64,000 nt of DNA, from contig CALSRU010000001.1 of NCBI GenBank assembly GCA_943788835.1, forward strand, positions 66,229 through 130,228, given 5' to 3'. Below the pieces are notes generated by a model that did not search any database, had not been told where the DNA came from, and saw only the letters and a list, made by a program, of their open reading frames with translations. This document shows, in pieces, positions 57,426 through 64,000 of this stretch. The position numbers and the translations under genes were made by a program. Origin of the DNA: an uncultured Pseudomonadales bacterium (GTDB taxonomy: Bacteria; Pseudomonadota; Gammaproteobacteria; Pseudomonadales; UBA7434). Position 1 is the first letter of the stretch. Each line of letters opens with the position of its first letter.

Positions 57426-58295
57426 CTACAAGCTTGATCGAATTCGATCGATAACGGGGGCCGCTTGGGGCCGGACCCCGCGCCACAAAGTAAATGACTC
57501 CGCCGCCTGCTCAACAAGCATGCCTAGGCCATCAGCAATACTGCGAGCACCCTGCTGCGCCGCCCACTGTAAAAACGGTGTAGGGCTTGAGCCATATACC
57601 ATATCGTAACAACGCGCATGATTGACTATTGCTGCTGAAATATCAGGGCGGTCACCGGCTAGGCTTGCGCTGGTGCCATTGATAACGATATCAAAATCGC
57701 CTTCAAGCTCAGCAAAGTTGTTAGTTGAGAGCGCGACCGAAGCTAGCTCTGCGTCCGCAGCGAACTGCTCTTGTAAAACAACTGCCTTAGCATGTGTGCG
57801 ATTAGCAATCACGAGACTCGAAGGGCAGCTGGCAATAAGTGGAGCGAGCACTCCACTTACTGCGCCCCCCGCCCCTAAGACTAACAGGCGCTTACCGGCC
57901 ACAGGCCAATGTAAGTTATTAGTCAAATCTCGACACAAGCCAGCACCGTCCGTGTTATCGCCATGGAGTTCATCATTTTGGCAATAAAGTGTATTGACCG
58001 CACCAGCCTGGGCGGCTGCGTCACTAAGCACAGTTGCCATAGCAAATGCCCGCTGCTTAAAAGGAACAGTAACATTAAGGCCGCCGCCGCCACTGTTAAA
58101 AAATTGATGTACTGCCGATTCGAACCTAGGTAATTCAATACATTTTTTATCATAGCGAATGGGCTGCTGGGTCTGCTGCGCAAATGCTGCATGAATAGCT
58201 GGAGATAAGCTGTGCGCTATCGGATTGCCAAAAACCGCATAGCTTGTGAGTTCATTAGAGTCGGTGGGTCGAGCAACATTATTATTATCAGGCAT
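57426..58295 (-). CDS. aroE: Shikimate dehydrogenase
   Basis: AroE reduces 3-dehydroshikimate to shikimate with NADPH. The 289-residue protein has YAVFGNPIAHSLSPAIHAAF at the substrate site, NVTVPFKQRAF with the catalytic Lys, NTDGAGLCRDL with the conserved Asp, and the Rossmann motif VLGAGGAVSGVLAP. Length is about 15 residues above E. coli AroE because of an N-terminal tail. It starts 6 bp after hemF, the usual hemF-aroE pairing. Confidence 0.96.
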   Translation of the reverse strand: MPDNNNVARPTDSNELTSYAVFGNPIAHSLSPAIHAAFAQQTQQPIRYDKKCIELPRFESAVHQFFNSGGGGLNVTVPFKQRAFAMATVLSDAAAQAGAVNTLYCQNDELHGDNTDGAGLCRDLTNNLHWPVAGKRLLVLGAGGAVSGVLAPLIASCPSSLVIANRTHAKAVVLQEQFAADAELASVALSTNNFAELEGDFDIVINGTSASLAGDRPDISAAIVNHARCYDMVYGSSPTPFLQWAAQQGARSIADGLGMLVEQAAESFTLWRGVRPQAAPVIDRIRSSL

Positions 58296-58301
58296 AAGAC
58301 A

Positions 58302-59348
<1,047 letters not shown>

Positions 59349-59381
59349 CTAGACATCTAGTTTAACGCAATTAGAGGCCAC

Positions 59382-59954
59382 TCAGCGCAATCGTTGCCCC
59401 GATGCAAGGTCAATAATTTTCGAGGGGTTGCGCATGCCACTGGTAGAGCCGGCCACATAGCTGGCAACGCGCGACCCAAAATAAGCTCGGGCCCGCAGCT
59501 CATTGTCGGCTGGCAATTGGCCAGCCCGGTTTGCAGAGGTCGACACCAGCATACCACCAAAACCTTCACATAACGCTTTTACAATGGGGTGATGTGAGAT
59601 GCGCACTGCAACGGAACTATGCGACCCGCTAATCCAGCTGGGCACGCGAGCGCGGTGAGCAATTAACCATGTAGTAGGCTGGGCGCTTTGCTGAGCCAGA
59701 AAGCGACGCTGTTCAATAGGCAGACCGTCGACTAAATCGCCGAGCTGGCTGTAATCGGCCGCTACCAAAATCAGGCCCTTATCGACGCTGCGGTGTTTTA
59801 AAGCAAGCAACTGCTCAACAGCATCGACATTCCAAGGATCGCAACCTAGGCCCCAAACAGCTTCGGTTGGATAGGCGATAAGCCTGCCTTGCCGCAGGGC
59901 AGCCAAAGCTGCCTGATGGCGCCATGACTGATGCAAATAATGCCGATGCGTCAT
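59382..59954 (-). CDS. tsaC: Threonylcarbamoyl-AMP synthase TsaC
   Basis: TsaC makes threonylcarbamoyl-AMP from threonine, bicarbonate and ATP for the t6A37 tRNA modification. The 190-residue protein has the YrdC signature RLIAYPTEAVWGLGCDP at the N-terminus, KHRSVDKGLILVAADYSQ, and VSTSANRAGQLPA. It lacks the extra Sua5 C-terminal domain, so it is the short TsaC form. It lies between purE and hemF on one strand. Confidence 0.95.
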   Translation of the reverse strand: MTHRHYLHQSWRHQAALAALRQGRLIAYPTEAVWGLGCDPWNVDAVEQLLALKHRSVDKGLILVAADYSQLGDLVDGLPIEQRRFLAQQSAQPTTWLIAHRARVPSWISGSHSSVAVRISHHPIVKALCEGFGGMLVSTSANRAGQLPADNELRARAYFGSRVASYVAGSTSGMRNPSKIIDLASGQRLR

Positions 59955-60007
59955 ACAGCTATAGCCCTGCGTAAAAGCCGCGCCGCCAACGCGATAGACG
60001 GCCGGTA

Positions 60008-60520
60008 TTAACTCGCGTTCTGGTTAAGTTTGGCTTGTAGGGCCGCATCTTTGGCTTGCACTGCTTTAGCTGACTCTGCTCGCTCAGCCTTGACCAACTC
60101 GGCCAAGCTGGGGTCAGCCGTAGCAAGAATTTGTGCCGCCAAATAAGCAGCGTTTTTAGCGCCCGCCTTACCTATCGCAACGGTCGCTACAGGAATGCCG
60201 CCCGGCATTTGCACAGTCGATAATAAAGCGTCAAGACCCTCAAGCGAAGCATTGATAGGAACACCAATAACCGGCTTAACAGTAATCGCCGCCACGGCAC
60301 CAGCAAGATGCGCCGCCATACCAGCAGCAGCAATAAAAACGCCGCAACCCCGCTGGTCGGCATCAGTAACGTAAGCATGCGTAGCCGCTGGTGTGCGGTG
60401 CGCAGAAGTTACCTTGACTTCAACGCCCAGGCCAAATTTCTTTAAGGTGTCGATAGCTGGCTGCATTTGGGGAAGGTCAGAATCGGACCCCATAAGTACT
60501 GCTACAAAAGTGTTACTCAT
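60008..60520 (-). CDS. purE: 5-(carboxyamino)imidazole ribonucleotide mutase PurE
   Basis: PurE converts N5-CAIR to CAIR in purine synthesis. The 170-residue protein has [14 protein letters not shown] at the phosphate site, [15 protein letters not shown] with the catalytic His, and a core loop reading [13 protein letters not shown] instead of the common [30 protein letters not shown] is typical. The C-terminal 20 residues are an Ala/Lys/Gln-rich helix. No purK follows, unlike Vibrio-type clusters where purE-purK-tsaC-hemF-aroE are contiguous. Confidence 0.93.
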   Translation of the reverse strand: MSNTFVAVLMGSDSDLPQMQPAIDTLKKFGLGVEVKVTSAHRTPAATHAYVTDADQRGCGVFIAAAGMAAHLAGAVAAITVKPVIGVPINASLEGLDALLSTVQMPGGIPVATVAIGKAGAKNAAYLAAQILATADPSLAELVKAERAESAKAVQAKDAALQAKLNQNAS

Positions 60521-60755
60521 ACTGTTTCTCGTTCTAAATTAAAAATGTCGAATGTTACCGCCACACGACGATGCCTGTGTGAACAGCTTGTTTAAACATA
60601 GGCCGATCGCTGATTATAGGCCCTAGCATGGGCTCGCCGTGTATTGAGCTCAAGGCGGGGCAAATTACAGAAAAGTGCGGCTGCTTGCAAGTGATGCCGA
60701 CACATAGCGCCGCTTTTTACTGTATTGCGCCCGATCATTAGGGGTCAATTATGGG

Positions 60756-61976
60756 CTATATTTTCAAACTATACTGGCCGCCCACCACAATAATGAACCC
60801 CAATAGCTCTAAATCTACTAAAGCCATGTTGAGTTGGTCCGCCGGCAGACCACAACTTCGACTGACCATTTCAAATGAAGCCGAATCGCTCTGAATGGCC
60901 GCTAATACGCGGCGTAATTCTGTCGAAAGCGTTGAACTATCCAACCCAGGCTCCTGCCCGCAACTAGCTGCGGCATCAGCAGGTAAGGTCAAGGAGCGAA
61001 AGCCTCGCAACACCGCCAGAACATCTTCAGCCGACTCAATCAAGTGCGCCCCGTCACGGATCAATTGGTGGCATCCTTTACTTTGACTGTTATTGACCGC
61101 GCCAGGCACCGCAAACACCTCCCGACCCTGCTCTGCAGCGCAGTTCGCGGTGATCAACGAACCGCTGGGCAAGCCGGCCTCAACCACCACCACGCCAAGA
61201 CTCAATGCTGCCACAATCCGATTACGGCGGGGAAACAAGCCCGGGCGGGCGGATGTTCCAAGGGGCATTTCAGTCACTAGGGCACCGCTGTGTTTAATTC
61301 GCTGCGACAACTGGAAGTTGCTAGCCGGATACATTACATCAAGCCCTGTGGCCATCACAGCAACGGTTCGGCCGGAGCTGTCTAGAGCGCCCTGATGGGT
61401 CGCCGTGTCTATGCCTAAGGCCATACCACTAGTCACCACCAAGCCTGCCTCGGCAAGGTTGCAAGCCAAACGTTGGGCAAATTGGCGCCCGGTAACTGAA
61501 GGTTTGCGAGTGCCTACTATCGATATGCCCTCTGAAATAAGAAGGTCTGCTTGTCCATGAACGAAAAGCAATGGCGGACAATCAGCCAACTCACGTAGCA
61601 ACGGAGGAAAGCGCGAATCATCTTTGGTTAGCGCCACCCCTCCGTGGGTCTCGAGCCAAGCCAAAGTTTGCTCGGCAATCTGCCAGTACACACTGCTGCG
61701 CGGTCTACGTAAAAATCCGGTCAAACGACGCCTTACGGACGCGCTTAAAAACTCCAGTTGGCGCACGTTCGGGCCTATTTCGAGCAACTGTGATACGGTC
61801 GCTTGAGAAGCCAACAAGTGGTTCAGCCCTATCGCGCCAAGCCCATCAATTTGCTGTAGCGCAAGCAGCGCAAGAAGCGCCTCGCGAGAGGTAGCAGAGC
61901 GATCGTGGCTAGTGGAAGATTGGCTGGGGTGAGCACGGGCAAAATTTAGAAAAGAGGGGGGGCGTGTATTGGTCAT
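60756..61976 (-). CDS. dprA: DNA processing protein DprA
   Basis: DprA binds incoming single-stranded DNA and loads RecA in natural transformation. The 406-residue protein has an N-terminal SAM-like helical region (LLALQQIDGLGAIGLNHLLA), the central Rossmann domain with ISIVGTRKPSVTGRQFAQRL, VVTSGMALGIDTATHQGAL and FPRRNRIVAALSLGVVVVEA, and a C-terminal winged helix (about 340-405). It is in the conserved dprA-LysM-def neighbourhood. Competence itself is not shown by this gene alone. Confidence 0.95.
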   Translation of the reverse strand: MTNTRPPSFLNFARAHPSQSSTSHDRSATSREALLALLALQQIDGLGAIGLNHLLASQATVSQLLEIGPNVRQLEFLSASVRRRLTGFLRRPRSSVYWQIAEQTLAWLETHGGVALTKDDSRFPPLLRELADCPPLLFVHGQADLLISEGISIVGTRKPSVTGRQFAQRLACNLAEAGLVVTSGMALGIDTATHQGALDSSGRTVAVMATGLDVMYPASNFQLSQRIKHSGALVTEMPLGTSARPGLFPRRNRIVAALSLGVVVVEAGLPSGSLITANCAAEQGREVFAVPGAVNNSQSKGCHQLIRDGAHLIESAEDVLAVLRGFRSLTLPADAAASCGQEPGLDSSTLSTELRRVLAAIQSDSASFEMVSRSCGLPADQLNMALVDLELLGFIIVVGGQYSLKI

Positions 61977-62118
61977 CGGATCATCCTTGATCGCAAAAAA
62001 ATTGTAAGCGCCTAAGCTACGCTGCTGACACAGTGGCGATCAGCTAATCATTGAGCCTAAACCACACTGCTGGGTCTGAATTATAAACCTGATAAAGAGC
62101 CTAGCCAACTACTTAAGG

Positions 62119-63138
62119 TTAAGGGTTGGTCACTTCATCCATTACAGACAAAGGGCGCTCAGCTTCAAGGATGATCCCATAACTGACCTTATCAAACACC
62201 TTAAAGATCATCATCAAGCCAGCTCGCTCGCTCGGTAACTTCACGCTGCCACGCTTGACCGGATCACGCACCGTCTCACCGGCACGATCAATGCCTAATA
62301 CGTCGCCAATCATCATACCCTCCCGGGCACCACGGTTAATTGTCACTACATCGTAGCGGCCAACATTAGCCACCCCAGACTCAACCGAAATAATATTGCC
62401 GTTAATGTCATCCTCGGGAGATTTAGGGTAATAGACCGATGGCACATCTTCATTGGGCAGCGCCAAAAAGCGATCGCCAGTGCGAACTTCCTCTTTACTG
62501 TAATTCAGCCCAATCGTAGCAACGTCCTCATTTTCAGCCTTAATTTGGCCCGCACCAATTTCTATGGCTTGCACACCCAATTTTTCGCCAGTTTTGGGGT
62601 CATAGTAGGTCTTGCCCTCACGATAAATCCCAAAAAAGCGGCTTTGCTGATCAAAGTCGCCACGGCCGTAAACAGTATCGCCTGCGGCACTGACCAAACG
62701 GTGGTCTGACCCAGCTACAACGTAGGGAGCGGCCTCAAGCAGGGCGAGATCAACAACACGGCTGCGCGATAGAAAGCTGCTCAGCACATCAGCAGGAATA
62801 GCAGGGATGGCGGCACCTAACGGTGAAGTGCGAATACTTGGCGACAACTTCATCGGGCCCCGATTAACCACTAAGCGAGGCCGGCCATCGATGTAGATCA
62901 TGGTTAAGATATCGCCCGGATAGATTAGATGCGGGTTGGCAACTTGCGGATTAACTTGCCAAATTTCCGGCCACATCCATGGGCTACTGAGATATAAGCC
63001 TGATATATCCCACAGGGTATCGCCTTGTACAACCGTATAAGTGCTGGGGTAATCAGACCGTAATTCGACTTGTGCATGCACTAACGGGACAGACCATGAA
63101 GCCAACAATACCAGCAACCTAAAGCAGATTTTTTTCAT
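62119..63138 (-). CDS. Secreted LysM peptidoglycan-binding protein
   Basis: This 339-residue exported protein has a signal peptide (about 1-22) and one LysM domain (about 30-80: TVVQGDTLWDISGLYLSSPW, then NPHLIYPGDILTMIY). The rest is a conserved region of unknown fold with no obvious catalytic motif. LysM binds peptidoglycan, so a periplasmic cell-wall role is likely. The frame opens at 63159; the ATG at 63138 matches the signal peptide start. It is divergent from def, as in Pseudomonas where it separates dprA and def. Confidence 0.9.
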   Translation of the reverse strand: MKKICFRLLVLLASWSVPLVHAQVELRSDYPSTYTVVQGDTLWDISGLYLSSPWMWPEIWQVNPQVANPHLIYPGDILTMIYIDGRPRLVVNRGPMKLSPSIRTSPLGAAIPAIPADVLSSFLSRSRVVDLALLEAAPYVVAGSDHRLVSAAGDTVYGRGDFDQQSRFFGIYREGKTYYDPKTGEKLGVQAIEIGAGQIKAENEDVATIGLNYSKEEVRTGDRFLALPNEDVPSVYYPKSPEDDINGNIISVESGVANVGRYDVVTINRGAREGMMIGDVLGIDRAGETVRDPVKRGSVKLPSERAGLMMIFKVFDKVSYGIILEAERPLSVMDEVTNP

Positions 63139-63448
63139 CGTAAAGTTCCTTTCGCGCAATTTGTACTGGCTTGACGTGAATGCCGCAGCTTGGCCGTAGA
63201 TTATTTTTTCGTCAGCTGATACGAAGTTACCCCGAGCATCTGTATAATATAGCAGGCGACACTCTCACAAGCGGCAAATATTCCGCATAAATGTCGGTAA
63301 TTACTCGTTTTTTTGCTCGCGGTTATTTGAACGTGATGTAATTCGCGAGACAATTAATCACACATCACAGAATTGATTGCTAAGGCTCTTCAATTCATTT
63401 TTATAGACTGCCCAGCATCAAGCAGGCCCTCAATTAAAATGTATACGC
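63139..63448. promoter_or_regulatory. Divergent LysM/def intergenic region with TATAAT
   Basis: This 310-bp region holds a perfect TATAAT at 63243-63248, a candidate def promoter -10 with a leader of about 195 nt; the -35 is weak. An AAAGGAACTTTA-type ribosome site for the LysM gene lies at about 63140-63150 on the reverse strand. No gene is seen. Confidence 0.45.
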
Positions 63449-63952
63449 ATGGCTATTCTCGACATCCTCGAATTTCCTGACCCTCTGTTGCGCACCATCG
63501 CGCGACCCGTTGAGCAGGTGGACGACCCTATTCGCCAACTCGTGGCTGATATGCTCGAAACCATGTATCACGCCGAAGGTATAGGGCTAGCTGCAACGCA
63601 AGTGAACGTTCACAAACGTGTGGTGGTAATCGACACCTCAGAGGATCGCAACCAGCCGCAAGTTTTTATCAATCCGCGTATTAAAATACTCAATGACGCA
63701 ACTATGGAGTACCAAGAGGGCTGCTTGTCAGTACCGGGGTACTATGAAAAAGTGGAGCGCCCTAGCGCTATCAAAATTGCAGCGCTCGACACGCAGGGCG
63801 AAAAGTTTATCCTCGAACCCGATGGTGTTCTTGCTGTGTGTATTCAGCATGAAATTGATCACCTCAATGGCAAGCTTTTCGTCGATTATATATCCACGCT
63901 GAAGCGCAACCGTATTAAACAAAAATTGCAAAAAGAACGCCGCTTAGCGTAA
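63449..63952 (+). CDS. def: Peptide deformylase
   Basis: Def removes the N-formyl group from nascent proteins. The 167-residue metalloenzyme has the three signature motifs: [18 protein letters not shown] with the metal Cys, and [12 protein letters not shown] with the HExxH metal site. Length matches the E. coli enzyme. The ATG at 63449 is preceded by no strong Shine-Dalgarno. fmt is expected next, and a candidate start lies 33 bp beyond the stop. Confidence 0.97.
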   Translation: MAILDILEFPDPLLRTIARPVEQVDDPIRQLVADMLETMYHAEGIGLAATQVNVHKRVVVIDTSEDRNQPQVFINPRIKILNDATMEYQEGCLSVPGYYEKVERPSAIKIAALDTQGEKFILEPDGVLAVCIQHEIDHLNGKLFVDYISTLKRNRIKQKLQKERRLA

Positions 63953-63985
63953 GCATTATTAACTAGTTGTTCGCTAACGCGGCGC

Positions 63986-64000
63986 ATGCAAAGCCAAGTC
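63986..64000 (+). CDS. Possible start of fmt, cut by window edge
   Basis: An ATG at 63986 opens a frame of five codons (MQSQV) before the window ends. The only reason to call it is position: methionyl-tRNA formyltransferase (fmt) almost always follows def in gammaproteobacteria. The sequence itself is too short to confirm it. Confidence 0.3.

Noticed and set aside
63453-63952. def as a duplicated or divergent deformylase
   Set aside because: All three peptide deformylase motifs are standard and the context is the usual one, so it is an ordinary def.

Overview
The window is a dense, single-copy housekeeping segment of a gammaproteobacterial chromosome. About 57 protein genes are recognisable, most with full-length family matches. 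The gene content and local order resemble conserved Pseudomonas-type blocks: pilG/gshB/tonB, spoT-rpoZ-gmk-yicC facing rph, crc/pyrE, argB-algC-coaBC, coaD-rsmD facing ftsYEX-rpoH, metXW-rdgB-hemW, the aa3 oxidase operon, and dprA-LysM-def. These blocks are joined in a different order from pseudomonads. Moderate GC, a Crc protein and these joins suggest a marine Pseudomonadales/Cellvibrionales-like bacterium. That placement is inference from gene content, not from a marker search.

Layout. 1-3.0 kb: the 5' end of a pilG-like response regulator, then gshB, tonB and ridA. 3.0-8.5 kb: a leftward stringent-response/nucleotide cluster (yicC, gmk, rpoZ, spoT, ridA) facing rph. 8.5-19.6 kb: crc, pyrE, a periplasmic coiled-coil protein, slmA, argB, a membrane-anchored algC, coaBC, radC, rpmB-rpmG and mutM. 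19.6-28.7 kb: ggt, coaD and rsmD leftward; ftsY-ftsE-ftsX, rpoH, a DUF423 protein, trmB and a CBS protein rightward. 28.8-33.9 kb: metX-metW-DUF4426-rdgB-hemW plus an SDR protein. 34-42 kb: recG, a patatin-like lipase, polA with a small methyltransferase-like membrane protein, and a secreted nuclease. 41.9-51 kb: cytochrome c oxidase structural and assembly genes. 51.5-64 kb: a MATE transporter, yheV, prlC, gamma-carbonic anhydrase, a TIGR03790 protein, aroE, hemF, tsaC, purE, dprA, a LysM protein and def, with fmt probably starting at the right edge.

No tRNA, rRNA, CRISPR array, insertion sequence, prophage or defence island was seen. I found no clear new multi-gene system. The strongest unusual signal is regulatory. 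A perfect CIRCE operator (TTAGCACTC, nine bases, GAGTGCTAA) overlaps a plausible -10 box upstream of rpoH, which implies HrcA control of the heat-shock sigma factor. Other points of interest are a Crc protein with degraded ExoIII active-site residues, an AlgC with a large membrane/extracytoplasmic N-terminus, a second SCO-like CxxxC protein inside the oxidase assembly genes, purE without an adjacent purK, the absence of dut between coaBC and algC, and several unexplained inverted repeats in long gaps.
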